Positions 7,270 through 15,819 of a stretch of DNA of 47,877 nt are shown here, one piece after another; position 1 is the stretch's first letter, and each line of letters opens with the position of its first letter. The position numbers were made by a program, and so were the translations under genes. This stretch comes from Lysobacteraceae bacterium (GTDB taxonomy: Bacteria; Pseudomonadota; Gammaproteobacteria; Xanthomonadales; Xanthomonadaceae), in the NCBI GenBank assembly GCA_016789405.1, contig JAEUPQ010000030.1, forward strand, positions 1-47,877, written 5' to 3'. Under the pieces are notes generated by a model, which was not told the DNA's origin, searched no databases, and saw nothing but the letters and a program-made list of their open reading frames with translations.

Positions 7270-9444
7270 ATGAGCCAGCTCGAACCCATCGTCTCCGGCC
7301 CCACGCCTGCGCCCGCCGCGGAGTTGCCGGATTACGTCCGCGTGCTGCTGGCTGCCGCCGACTACCTGCCTGCCGATCAGCGCGACACCCTGGTGCGCGC
7401 CTGGCGCGTCGGCGCGGACGCGCACGCGGGCCAGATGCGCAAGTCGGGCGAGCCCTACATCACGCATCCGGTCGCGGCGGCGACGGTGCTGGCCGAGCAG
7501 GGCGTGGACATCGAGACGCTGGTCGCGGCGATCCTGCACGACACCATCGAGGACACGCCGCTCACCCGCGAGGACATCGCAGGTCCGTTCGGCGCGACGG
7601 TAGCGGAGCTCGTCGAGGGCGTGACCAAGCTGGACAAGCTGCAGTTCCGCGACCGCCAGGAAGCGGCAGCCGAAAGCTTCCGCAAGATGATGCTGGCGAT
7701 GGCGCGCGACCTGCGCGTGATCCTGATCAAGCTGGCCGATCGCCTGCACAACATGCGCACGCTCGGCTCGCAGAGCACCGAGGCGCGCATGCGCATCGCG
7801 CGCGAGACGCTGGAGATCTACGCGCCGATCGCGCAGCGCCTGGGCATGAACCTGATCAAGGCCGAGCTCCAGGACCTCGGTTTCCGTGCCATGCATCCCT
7901 GGCGGCATGCGGTGCTGGCGCGACGCATCCGCACGCAGCCGGTGGTGCGTCGCGAGGCGCTGGCGAAGATCGAGGCGCAGCTCGCACAGAAGCTCGGCAA
8001 GGAAGGCTTCCAGTTCCGCCTGATCGGCCGGATCAAGTCGCCGTGGAGCATCTACACGAAGATGCGCGCCGAGGGAAAAACCTTCGCGCAGGTGATGGAC
8101 GTGTTCGGTTTCCGCCTCGTGGTGCCCAGTGTGCCGGAGTGCTATCACGCATTGGGCGTGGTGCATTCGGCGTTCAAGCCGCTGGACGGACGCTTCCGCG
8201 ATTTCATCGCGATCCCGAAGGCGAACGGATATCAATCGCTGCACACGGTGCTGTTCGGACCTTACGGTTCGCCGATCGAGGTGCAGATCCGCACCGAGGA
8301 AATGGATCTCATCGCCGAACGCGGCATTGCGGCGCACTGGTCCTACAAGCACGGTGGCGCGGCCAGCGGCGCGCAGAATCGCGCGCAGTCGTGGGTGGCG
8401 AACCTGATCGAATCGCAGCGATCGACCGGTTCGTCGCTGGAATTCCTCGAGAACGTCAAGATCGACCTGTTCCCGGACGAGGTCTATCTGTTCACGCCGA
8501 AGGGCGACATCATGGCCTTGCCGCGCAATGCGACGACGCTCGATTTCGCCTATGCCGTGCACACCGACGTGGGCAACCATGCGGTCGCGGCGCGCGTCGA
8601 TCGCAAGCTGGTGCCGCTGCGCACCAAGCTCAGCAGCGGCCAGTCGGTCGAGATCATCACCGCGAAGTCCGCCGCGCCCAAGCCGCAGTGGCTGGAGTTC
8701 GTGGTCACCGGCAAGGCGCGCACCGGCATCCGCCACCAGCTCAAGCAGCTGGAGCACGAGGATGCGGTGCAGTTGGGGCATCGCATGCTCGATCGCGCGC
8801 TGGAAAGCCTCGGCACCTCGCTGGATCGACTGCCGTCGGCCCGGCTGGAATCCTTCATCGCCGAACACCGCTATCCGCGGCTGGAAGCGCTGCTCGCCGA
8901 CATCGCGCTGGGCAACCGCATGCCTGGCCAGGTTGCGCAGGTGCTGGCGCACAGGCCGTCCGAGCAGGACGGTGGCATCGAGCCGATGCCGTTCGTCGCG
9001 CGGGGCGAGCAGATCCTGATCACCGGCGCCGAGCGTGGCGTCATCACGTTCGCCAACTGCTGCATGCCGATTCCGGGCGACGAAGTGATGGGCTACCACA
9101 CCGCCGGCCGCGGCATCGTGGTGCATCGCATCGAGTGCGCGAACGTCGCCGAATACCGCAAGTCGCCGGATCGCTGGGTGTCCATCGGCTGGGATCGCGA
9201 GGTCACCGGCGATTTCCACGTCGCGCTGCGCGTGGAGATCGAGAACCGCATGGGCGTGCTGGCCCAGGTGGCGGCGGCCATCGCGCAGGCCGATTCCAAC
9301 ATCGAAGGCGTGGAATACCTCGACCGCGACCGCAACATCTCGGTGATCCGCTTCGACATCACCGTCAGCGACCGCACGCATCTGGCCGACGTGATCCGCC
9401 GCGTGCGGCGCCTGTCGGTCGTCGTGGGCGTGCAGCGGATCTGA
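7270..9444 (+). CDS. spoT: Bifunctional (p)ppGpp synthetase/hydrolase SpoT
   Basis: A 724-residue Rel/SpoT protein. The hydrolase HD domain is intact: H66 in THPV, the HDTIEDT motif at 90-96, and a later KLADRLHNMRTL. The synthetase domain follows with RIKSPWSIYTKM, DVFGFRLVV, the substrate-binding GYQSLHT and EVQIRTEEMD. The regulatory half has a TGS domain (VYLFTPKGDIMALP), a helical region with a zinc-finger-like NCCMPIPGD, and a C-terminal ACT domain. With both catalytic halves intact it should make and degrade the stringent-response alarmone. It follows rpoZ, as in many proteobacteria. The start has no strong Shine-Dalgarno. Confidence 0.96.
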   Translation: MSQLEPIVSGPTPAPAAELPDYVRVLLAAADYLPADQRDTLVRAWRVGADAHAGQMRKSGEPYITHPVAAATVLAEQGVDIETLVAAILHDTIEDTPLTREDIAGPFGATVAELVEGVTKLDKLQFRDRQEAAAESFRKMMLAMARDLRVILIKLADRLHNMRTLGSQSTEARMRIARETLEIYAPIAQRLGMNLIKAELQDLGFRAMHPWRHAVLARRIRTQPVVRREALAKIEAQLAQKLGKEGFQFRLIGRIKSPWSIYTKMRAEGKTFAQVMDVFGFRLVVPSVPECYHALGVVHSAFKPLDGRFRDFIAIPKANGYQSLHTVLFGPYGSPIEVQIRTEEMDLIAERGIAAHWSYKHGGAASGAQNRAQSWVANLIESQRSTGSSLEFLENVKIDLFPDEVYLFTPKGDIMALPRNATTLDFAYAVHTDVGNHAVAARVDRKLVPLRTKLSSGQSVEIITAKSAAPKPQWLEFVVTGKARTGIRHQLKQLEHEDAVQLGHRMLDRALESLGTSLDRLPSARLESFIAEHRYPRLEALLADIALGNRMPGQVAQVLAHRPSEQDGGIEPMPFVARGEQILITGAERGVITFANCCMPIPGDEVMGYHTAGRGIVVHRIECANVAEYRKSPDRWVSIGWDREVTGDFHVALRVEIENRMGVLAQVAAAIAQADSNIEGVEYLDRDRNISVIRFDITVSDRTHLADVIRRVRRLSVVVGVQRI

Positions 9445-9467
9445 TCGAGGCAACTCGATGCGCCGAG

Positions 9468-9495
9468 ATCCCCGAGCCCTTGCGGGCCCGGGGAT
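9468..9495. terminator. Bidirectional hairpin between spoT and the M14 peptidase gene
   Basis: ATCCCC pairs with GGGGAT and the inner GCCC with GGGC, between two converging genes. The U-tract is weak on both strands. Confidence 0.5.
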
Positions 9496-9519
9496 GGTTT
9501 CAGGATCGATGACGTGCGA

Positions 9520-11841
9520 TCAGAACGTGAGCGTCCAGGTGTCGATGCGGCCGATGTCGTTGACGGCGTTGTCGTTCACGCGCAGCTTCCACGTGCCGTT
9601 CTTGACCTCGCTCGACAGGTTCACGTTGAACGTGCGGTTGATGTTGTCGGCACTTCCGCCGGCGCGGTTGTGAAGCACGTAGACCGATCCATCCGGTGCG
9701 ACCAGGTCGACTTTCAGGTCGCCGATGTAGGTGTGGACGATACTCACCGCGACCGTGGCATCGCTCGGCGCGTTCTCCGGCCGATTGGTCACCGTCACCG
9801 GGCTTTCGACGGTCGCGTTGTCGTTGATCGCGAAGTCGTTGCCGTTGGTGTATGAGTCGCGCGGCGGGGTGCTGACCCCGACGGCGACCGGTGCCGACTT
9901 CGTGTGGCTCAGGCCGCCGTTGTCGGTGACCGTGAGCTTCACCGTGTAGACGCCGGCGTTCGCGTAGGTCTTGGTAGGGCTGGCGAGCGTCGACGAGGTG
10001 CCGTCGCCGAAATCCCACGAGCGCGATGCGATGCTGCCGTCGCTGTCGGTGGAGCGGTCGGTGAAGGCCGCGGTGAGGTTGCTGTGCGTCACGTTCGCCG
10101 TGAAATCGGCCACCGGTGCGACGTTGCCACCGCCGCTGGTGATGTTCAGGATCACCGCGTTGGGCGCGCCTGCGGCGCCCGACGCATCGACGCCCTGCAC
10201 GTAGACGATGTGCCGGCCCGCGCTCAGCCCCGAGGTGTTCAGGCTGGCGGTGACGGTTTCGCGCGTGCTGTTGAAGCTTCCGTCGCTGGCCGACATGGTG
10301 ATGCCGTTGGCGCCGGATTCCCACGGTGCGACATCGACGTAGACCTTGGCCGACGCGATGTTCTGCGCGGCTTCCGTGCCGTTGGTCTGGTTGAAGCGGG
10401 TGTCGTCCAGCGTCGCTGAGATGGTCACCGCCGTGCCGGCAGGCACGCTCGCAGACGAGGTGGTGACGCTCACGCTGTCGGGACCCGAGGGATAGCGATA
10501 TGGGGCCGACAAGGTGCGCGCGGCGTACTTGAGCGCGGCCAGGTTGCGCGGCAGCACGCTCGAATCGAACGACGAGCAGCTCTCGAAGAACGCATTGCCC
10601 AGTTCGAACGCAAGGCTGGGCGTGCCGAGCAGGCCGTAGATCGTGTCGACGCTGCTGCCGTCGGCCGTGTACAGCTCGGAGATCGTCTGCGGCTTGGCGC
10701 TGTTGTGGTACGCCACGCGACGGCCCAGCGTGCGCAGCGCGGTGCCGTTGGGCGCGGCCGAGGAGGTGTAGCCCCAGGGCCACATCACCAGCTGGCCGTA
10801 GGCGTGCACGTCGATGTACATGCCAGTGGCAGTGTCCGATGCGGCGCTGGACGCACCGTCGGCGCGCAGGTCGGGGAAGATACCACCGCTGTAGGCGCCG
10901 CTGGCGCCGGGCGTGCCGGCGATCAGGCGGAGCAGGGCCTGCGTTTCCGGTTCGGACTGGCGCGACGGGCCGCGATAGGTCTCCGCACAGGCGTTGCCGC
11001 TGGAGCCGCCGGAGCCGCTGCTCCACTGGAACGGGAAATTGCGGTTGAGGTCGACGCCGAAGGTGCTGGCGCTGCAGCTGCCGTTGGTGTTGTTGACGTT
11101 CTTGCGCCACGACGCGCCGGCTTCGGCCTTCTTGCGGCCGTCCGGGTTGGACTGCAGCACGATGTAGAAGACGTAGTTGTCCATCAGCCAGGTGGCTTCG
11201 GCATCGGTGCCGTAGCCGTTGACCAGCCATTCGCCGAAGCGGGTGACCAGTTCGACCGGCGCGTATTCGCGCGGATGCACGCCGCCGGTCAGCACCATCG
11301 CCGGCTTGTTCGGGCGGGCGCTGTTCGTGGCCGAATTGGTCAGGCGCAGCACCTTCAGGTCGTAGCCACCGCTGCCGCGGCTCTTGAGCCAGCTGCTGCC
11401 GATGTTGGACACGCTGGCCAGCGCCGGCTTGTTCGCGGAGAGCTGGTTGAGCGTGGTGTAGGTTTCTTCGACGGTCCGGTAGCAGCTGTAGCCGGAAATG
11501 CTGCGCGTGCCGAAGCCGCTGCGGGCGATGGCGTTCTCCGAGCGACGCAGGGCGAGGGTGGCGTCGCGATCGATCGTGACGGCCAGGCCCTGCGCGCGCA
11601 GTTGGGCGATGTCGCGGCCCGTGGCGTCAGCGCGGACGGTCCGCGCGCGGCGGTCCACCTGCACATGCTGGAAGCGATCGCCGAGCGCCTGCAATTCGGC
11701 CTGCGTGCGATAGCGGATGACGACGACCGACGAGGCATCGTCGGAGGCGCCGGGGAGGTTCGATGACGCGGCTTGCGATGGGGCGACGACGGGAACGGAT
11801 AACAGAAGCAACGCCGACAGCAGTTCACTACGGTACCGCAT
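9520..11841 (-). CDS. Secreted M14 zinc carboxypeptidase with PKD and P domains
   Basis: The gene encodes 773 residues from an ATG with AAGGAGA seven bases upstream. A signal peptide (about 1-24, ending PSQA) and a short pro-region come first. The M14 domain has zinc ligands H189 and E192 (GGVHPREYAP) and H346 (DVHAYGQ), the substrate arginine in DLNRNF, and catalytic E413 (AFELGNAF). Next come a beta-sandwich (about 450-570), a PKD domain (about 574-655, SWDFGDGTSS) and a C-terminal proprotein-convertase P domain (about 662-773). This layout fits an exported peptidase that trims C-terminal residues for nutrition or prey degradation. The PKD and P domains are often removed or help secretion. 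It stands alone and is convergent with spoT. Confidence 0.93.
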   Translation of the reverse strand: MRYRSELLSALLLLSVPVVAPSQAASSNLPGASDDASSVVVIRYRTQAELQALGDRFQHVQVDRRARTVRADATGRDIAQLRAQGLAVTIDRDATLALRRSENAIARSGFGTRSISGYSCYRTVEETYTTLNQLSANKPALASVSNIGSSWLKSRGSGGYDLKVLRLTNSATNSARPNKPAMVLTGGVHPREYAPVELVTRFGEWLVNGYGTDAEATWLMDNYVFYIVLQSNPDGRKKAEAGASWRKNVNNTNGSCSASTFGVDLNRNFPFQWSSGSGGSSGNACAETYRGPSRQSEPETQALLRLIAGTPGASGAYSGGIFPDLRADGASSAASDTATGMYIDVHAYGQLVMWPWGYTSSAAPNGTALRTLGRRVAYHNSAKPQTISELYTADGSSVDTIYGLLGTPSLAFELGNAFFESCSSFDSSVLPRNLAALKYAARTLSAPYRYPSGPDSVSVTTSSASVPAGTAVTISATLDDTRFNQTNGTEAAQNIASAKVYVDVAPWESGANGITMSASDGSFNSTRETVTASLNTSGLSAGRHIVYVQGVDASGAAGAPNAVILNITSGGGNVAPVADFTANVTHSNLTAAFTDRSTDSDGSIASRSWDFGDGTSSTLASPTKTYANAGVYTVKLTVTDNGGLSHTKSAPVAVGVSTPPRDSYTNGNDFAINDNATVESPVTVTNRPENAPSDATVAVSIVHTYIGDLKVDLVAPDGSVYVLHNRAGGSADNINRTFNVNLSSEVKNGTWKLRVNDNAVNDIGRIDTWTLTF

Positions 11842-12134
11842 GGTGTTCTCTCCTTGATCGTTTTTTGATGTGTTGTTGTGTGCGGCGTCGTCCGTGCCCG
11901 GCGCCGATGGGCAGGACGCGAGGCTTGCGATGCGCGGACGGGGCCCCCTCGAACAACCCGTCGTCATGAGCCGGTGCGGAACATGCGGTAACGACCGCCT
12001 GTCGCCGATGCCGGGTGCGACCGCCGGACGGACGCCGCGGGTCATGCTAGGTGCCTGCGGAAGCACAAACTTCGAAGGCGATCATGAAGTCGGACCCTCG
12101 GCGGCCGGCCTTCATGACGTTTCAGCATGACGAT

Positions 12135-12156
12135 GCCGATGCGAGGTCGCATCGGC
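12135..12156. repeat. Palindrome with 10-bp perfect arms
   Basis: GCCGATGCGA and TCGCATCGGC are perfect complements separated by GG. It could be an operator or a hairpin; nothing seen distinguishes these. Confidence 0.6.
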
Positions 12157-12226
12157 GCGCGCACTGTGCCTGCGCGCCTGTGCGCGCACCTGTGCGCGAC
12201 GCTCAATTCTTTCTCAAATCCTCGCG

Positions 12227-12255
12227 ATGACCGCCTTCGACCCCGGCGCTACACT
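12227..12255 (+). promoter_or_regulatory. Candidate ridA promoter
   Basis: ATGACC (12227-12232) lies 17 bp before TACACT (12250-12255). Each box matches 4 of 6 consensus bases. The leader to the ridA start would be about 97 nt. Confidence 0.35.
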
Positions 12256-12358
12256 AGCGGCCCGTCCGGCGCGTCCATGCGGATTCCGCCAGGCCTCTCC
12301 CGGGCGCATGCCTTGCGCGCCCGTCCCGCAGATCCCCCACGTTCCGAACGAGCGCACC

Positions 12359-12742
12359 ATGCCCCGCGAACCGATCAATACCCCGAACGCTCCCGCTGCC
12401 ATCGGCCCGTACTCGCAGGCCACCCGAGTCGGCGACATGGTCTTCCTCTCCGGCCAGATTCCGCTGGATCCGAATTCCGGCCTCATCGTCGAAGGCGACA
12501 TTTCCGCCCAGGCGCGCCAGGCCTTCGCGAACCTGCGCGAAGTCTGCGAAGCGGCCGGCGGTTCGTTCGCCGACATCGTGCGCGTCGGCCTGTACCTCAC
12601 CGACCTGTCCGAATTCGCTGCGGTCAATGCGGTGATGCAGGACGTGTTCCAGTCGCCGTTCCCGGCCCGTTCGACCATCGAAGTCTCGGCGCTGCCGCGC
12701 GGCGCGAAGTTCGAGGTCGACGCGATCATGGTCCTGGGCTGA
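12359..12742 (+). CDS. ridA: RidA family reactive enamine/imine deaminase
   Basis: The gene encodes 127 residues, the usual RidA length. Family marks are IGPYSQA near the N-terminus, VFLSGQIPLDP, QARQAFANLREV, the DLSEFAAVN region and the C-terminal PARSTIEVSALPRGAKFEVDAI, which contains the conserved arginine that binds the substrate carboxylate. RidA hydrolyses 2-aminoacrylate and related enamines released by PLP enzymes, protecting them from damage. It lies 37 bp before recG on the same strand and may share its transcript. An upstream extension of the frame lacks homology-like sequence. Confidence 0.94.
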   Translation: MPREPINTPNAPAAIGPYSQATRVGDMVFLSGQIPLDPNSGLIVEGDISAQARQAFANLREVCEAAGGSFADIVRVGLYLTDLSEFAAVNAVMQDVFQSPFPARSTIEVSALPRGAKFEVDAIMVLG

Positions 12743-12779
12743 TCGCCCCGGCATCCATGCTTCAGCTGCACGACGCTGC

Positions 12780-14939
12780 ATGACGACCGGATCGTCCGTC
12801 CATGGCGACACCCGCGACAGCGGCCGGCATCGCGCCAGCGACAGCGCCTACGACAGCGCCGCAGCCACGCCGCTCACGCGATTGAGCGGCGTCGGCGACA
12901 AGGTCGCCGAGAAGCTCGCCGCACGAGGCCTGCTCACCCTGCAGGACCTCTGGTTCCACCTGCCGCGACAGTACGAGGACCGGACCGAACTCGTGCCGAT
13001 CCGCATGCTGCGGCCAGGTTTGCCGGCGCAGGTCGAAGGCGTGGTCGAAGCGGTCGAACGCGGCTATCGCGGACGACCCATGCTCAAGGTCGCCATCGGC
13101 GACGATTCGCAGGCGACGCTGGTCCTGCGCTTCTTCCATTTCCGCGGCACCCAGGTCGCGCAGTTCGCGGTCGGCACGCGCATCCGCGCCTACGGCACGC
13201 CGCGTGCCGGCCAGATCGGCCTGGAAATCGTCCATCCGAGCTATCGCGTGCTGGGCGCCGGCATCGAACCTGGCCTGAGCGAATCGCTCGACCCCATCTA
13301 TCCCGCCATCGACGGCGTCGGCCCCGCCGTGTTGCGCAAGCTGATCGGACAGGCACTTCAGCGCCTGCCCGACGGGGCATCGATGGAACTGCTGCCGCCC
13401 GATGTCTTCGCAGGCGAACCGCTGTGCGCGCGATTGCCTTTGCTGCGCGACGCCCTGATGACCCTGCATCGTCCGCCCCAGGGCAGCGACGTGCAGGCGC
13501 TGCTGGCCGGCACGCATCCGGCGCAGCGCCGGCTCGCGATCGAGGAACTGCTCGCGCATCACCTCAGCCTGCGTCGCCAGCGCATCGCGATGCAGTCGCA
13601 CGGCGCACCATCGCTGCGCGCGGCGCGGCGACTCGATGCCCTGCGTGCGGCGCTGCCGTTCGCACTGACCGGTGCGCAGGAGCGCGTGCTGGCGGAAATC
13701 CGTGCCGACCTTGCCAAACCCGTGCCGATGCTGCGCCTGGTGCAAGGCGATGTCGGCAGCGGCAAGACCGTCGTCGCGGCGATGGCGGCGCTGCTGGCGG
13801 TGGAGGAGGGCAAGCAGGCGGCGCTGATGGCGCCGACCGAACTGCTCGCGGAACAGCACCTGTCGAACCTGCGTGCCTGGCTCGAACCGCTCGGTGTGCG
13901 CGTGGTCTGGCTGGCCGGAAAGGTCACCGGCAAGGCGCGCGACGCAGTACTCGCCGATATCGCGGGCGGTGCCGCCCAGGTCGTGGTCGGCACGCATGCG
14001 CTGATGCAGGAGGGTGTCGTCTTCCGCGACCTCGCGCTGGCCATCGTCGACGAGCAGCACCGCTTCGGCGTGCACCAGCGCCTCGCCCTGCGCGACAAGG
14101 GCAGCAGCGGCGACAGCGTGCCGCACCAGCTGGTGATGACTGCGACCCCCATTCCGCGAACGCTGGCGATGGCGGCCTATGCGGATCTGGACGTGTCTGC
14201 GATCGACGAATTGCCGCCCGGGCGCACGCCGGTGCAGACCGTGGTGCTCAGCGCCGAGCGGCGGCCGGAACTGATCGAACGCATTCGCGCCGCCTGTCGC
14301 GAAGGACGGCAGGCGTACTGGGTCTGCACCTTGATCGACGACAGCGACGAAGTCGTCGCGCAGGCGGCGCAAAGCACCTACGAGGCCCTGACCCAGCAGA
14401 TGCCCGAGCTGCGCATCGCGCTGGTGCATGGCCGGCTCAAGGCCAGCGAAAAACAGAAGACGATGGCGGCCTTCAAGGCCGGCGAGGTGCAGTTGCTCGT
14501 CGCGACCACGGTCATCGAGGTCGGCGTCGACGTGCCGAACGCATCGCTGATGATCATCGAGAATGCCGAGCGCCTCGGGCTGGCGCAGCTGCACCAGCTG
14601 CGCGGGCGCGTCGGGCGCGGCAGCGCGGCGTCGAACTGCGTGCTGCTGTACCAGTCGCCGCTGTCGCGGATGGCGCGCCAGCGACTGGAAACGATGCGCG
14701 AGACCAGCGACGGTTTCGTCATCGCCGAAAAGGATCTGGAACTGCGCGGCCCGGGCGAATTGCTCGGCACGCGCCAGACGGGACTGGCGGCGTTCCGCAT
14801 CGCCGACCTGGGCCGCGATGCGGCCCTGCTGCCGACCGTGCAGCGCATCGGCGAAGCCCTGCTGCGCATGTCGCCGGAGACCGCCGAACGACTGACCCTG
14901 CGCTGGATTGGTGGCGCCGTGCGCTACGCCAGCGCCTGA
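12780..14939 (+). CDS. recG: ATP-dependent DNA helicase RecG
   Basis: A 719-residue RecG. After a short non-conserved N-terminus comes the wedge/OB domain (LSGVGDKVAEKL, LLTLQDLWFHLPRQYEDR). The superfamily 2 helicase core has Walker A GDVGSGKT, APTELLAEQH, the DEQHRFG box (DEQH in place of DEAD), MTATPIPRT, TTVIEVGVDVPNA and the C-terminal QLRGRVGRG. RecG regresses stalled forks and branch-migrates Holliday junctions. The start has no obvious ribosome site, and a downstream start inside the variable N-terminus cannot be excluded. It ends just before a short tandem repeat. Confidence 0.97.
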   Translation: MTTGSSVHGDTRDSGRHRASDSAYDSAAATPLTRLSGVGDKVAEKLAARGLLTLQDLWFHLPRQYEDRTELVPIRMLRPGLPAQVEGVVEAVERGYRGRPMLKVAIGDDSQATLVLRFFHFRGTQVAQFAVGTRIRAYGTPRAGQIGLEIVHPSYRVLGAGIEPGLSESLDPIYPAIDGVGPAVLRKLIGQALQRLPDGASMELLPPDVFAGEPLCARLPLLRDALMTLHRPPQGSDVQALLAGTHPAQRRLAIEELLAHHLSLRRQRIAMQSHGAPSLRAARRLDALRAALPFALTGAQERVLAEIRADLAKPVPMLRLVQGDVGSGKTVVAAMAALLAVEEGKQAALMAPTELLAEQHLSNLRAWLEPLGVRVVWLAGKVTGKARDAVLADIAGGAAQVVVGTHALMQEGVVFRDLALAIVDEQHRFGVHQRLALRDKGSSGDSVPHQLVMTATPIPRTLAMAAYADLDVSAIDELPPGRTPVQTVVLSAERRPELIERIRAACREGRQAYWVCTLIDDSDEVVAQAAQSTYEALTQQMPELRIALVHGRLKASEKQKTMAAFKAGEVQLLVATTVIEVGVDVPNASLMIIENAERLGLAQLHQLRGRVGRGSAASNCVLLYQSPLSRMARQRLETMRETSDGFVIAEKDLELRGPGELLGTRQTGLAAFRIADLGRDAALLPTVQRIGEALLRMSPETAERLTLRWIGGAVRYASA

Positions 14940-14951
14940 ACCAGGATCGTC

Positions 14952-15004
14952 GGGTTCAGCGCAGCGGGTTCAGCACAGCGGGTTCAGCACAGCGGGTTCA
15001 GCAC
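14952..15004. repeat. 14-bp tandem repeat, four copies
   Basis: Units of GGGTTCAGCRCAGC start at 14952, 14966, 14980 and 14994; the last is incomplete. The array fills the gap between convergent recG and the ArsR gene and includes the ArsR stop codon (14998-15000). Confidence 0.9.
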
Positions 15005-15348
15005 TGGCCGTCCTGGTCTTCCGCCGGGCAATAGATGTCGTGCAGGGTCCGCATCAGTCGGTGCACCGGGCCGTCGGCGACCGAATAGAACACGTTCTGC
15101 GCTTCGCGGCGGGTCTGGACCAGTCCGCCTTCGCGCAGCACCGCGAGATGCTGCGACAAGGCCGACTGGCTGAGCTGGACCTCGGCATTGATCTCGCCGA
15201 CTGTCTTTTCGCCGTCGATCAGCAGGCACATCACCCGCAGGCGCTGCGGGTTCGACAGCGCCTTGAGCAATTCGGCCGCTTCCTCGGCCTGGGCCTGCAT
15301 GCGTTCGCCCATCGACGGATTGCGCATGTCGGGGTTGCGCGTGTTCAC
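14998..15348 (-). CDS. bigR: BigR/SqrR-type ArsR repressor, probable persulfide sensor
   Basis: The gene encodes 116 residues from GTG 15348. That GTG overlaps the rhodanese stop in a GTGA and is preceded by GAGGTG. Winged-helix residues LLKALSNPQRLRVMCLL and LSQSALSQHLAVLREGGLV are typical ArsR. Two cysteines, C41 (VMCLL) and C107 (DIYC), sit almost exactly where Xylella BigR has C42 and C108, the pair that forms a disulfide or polysulfide link on sensing persulfide or oxidant. No metal-site CVC motif is present, arguing against arsenic or zinc sensing. The tail ends in a further Cys. It probably represses both the rhodanese-bigR operon and the divergent DUF2892-RND operon through the palindrome at 15777-15800 (inference). 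Confidence 0.88.
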   Translation of the reverse strand: MNTRNPDMRNPSMGERMQAQAEEAAELLKALSNPQRLRVMCLLIDGEKTVGEINAEVQLSQSALSQHLAVLREGGLVQTRREAQNVFYSVADGPVHRLMRTLHDIYCPAEDQDGQC

Positions 15349-15737
15349 GAGGCCACCTCGTCGGCGCCGCCGTCTTCGCGCCAGCGCAGCCAGCCGCCGG
15401 CCAGCGACAGCGGCTGGGCGAAGCCGAGTCGCTTCAGCGACTCCGCGGCCAGCGCCGAACGCCCGCCGGTGCGGCAATAGACGATCACCGGCGCTTCGCG
15501 ATGCGACAGGTGCGCGTCGCGCGCGCAGTTCACGGCCGGATGGCCATCGACCTGGAACTCCAGCACGCCGCGCGGGATGTTCGCGGCGCCGGGGATCCGG
15601 CCCTCGGCGAATTCGCCCGGCTCGCGGACGTCGATGACAGGGGTGCCGGACGACTGCAGCGCCCGCAGGCGATCGGCGTCGATTTCCTCGATGGCGGCGC
15701 GCGCCTGCGCGACCAGGTCCTGGGCGGTGAATGACAT
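15345..15737 (-). CDS. Single-domain rhodanese sulfurtransferase
   Basis: The gene encodes 130 residues from an ATG with GGAGG six bases upstream; the extension to 15773 is unlikely. VIDVREPGEFAEGRIPGAANIP and the active loop with C88 (YCRTGGRSALAAE) are classic rhodanese. The enzyme would carry sulfane sulfur as a cysteine persulfide and pass it to an acceptor such as thiosulfate, glutathione or a protein. A second Cys (C71) is present. Its stop overlaps the start of the BigR-type repressor, so the two are translationally coupled. This fits a role in the same persulfide response. Confidence 0.93.
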   Translation of the reverse strand: MSFTAQDLVAQARAAIEEIDADRLRALQSSGTPVIDVREPGEFAEGRIPGAANIPRGVLEFQVDGHPAVNCARDAHLSHREAPVIVYCRTGGRSALAAESLKRLGFAQPLSLAGGWLRWREDGGADEVAS

Positions 15738-15758
15738 TGGGGGCCTCCGGGTTGGATG

Positions 15759-15787
15759 TTGACAGTGTAGCAAAGTCTAAATAAGAT
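15759..15787 (+). promoter_or_regulatory. Promoter of the DUF2892-RND-OsmC operon
   Basis: A perfect TTGACA (15759-15764) is spaced 17 bp from TAAGAT (15782-15787). The -10 lies inside the operator palindrome, so repressor binding should block RNA polymerase. On the opposite strand, TACACT near 15767-15772 could be the -10 of the rhodanese-bigR promoter. Confidence 0.7.
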
Positions 15788-15800
15788 AAATCTAATTTAG
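15777..15800. promoter_or_regulatory. 24-bp AT-rich palindromic operator, probable BigR box
   Basis: Arms CTAAATNAGAT and ATCTNATTTAG form a near-perfect dyad, with 10 of 12 pairs matching, in otherwise GC-rich DNA. It lies midway between the divergent rhodanese and DUF2892 genes and overlaps promoter elements for both. BigR and related ArsR repressors bind AT-rich palindromes in their own promoters, so this is the expected site. Binding is inferred. Confidence 0.75.
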
Positions 15801-15819
15801 CAAATCAGGAATCTCAGCC

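Larger units (their letters stand above)
11842..12358. other. 517-bp intergenic region between divergent peptidase and ridA genes
   Basis: No convincing gene is present. It holds the peptidase ribosome site, an inverted repeat TCATGAAG/CTTCATGA (12082-12117), a perfect GC-rich palindrome (12135-12156), repeats of CCTGTGCGCG (from about 12178) and a candidate ridA promoter near 12227-12255. Open frames across it have no ribosome sites or recognisable products. Confidence 0.6.

Noticed and set aside
6610..9453. 947-codon open frame antisense to spoT and rpoZ
   Set aside because: A GC-rich shadow: low complexity, His/Arg/Asp-rich, no ribosome site, and fully opposite two secure genes.
12762..14594. 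610-codon frame antisense to recG
   Set aside because: Shadow; no start signal and no family resemblance.
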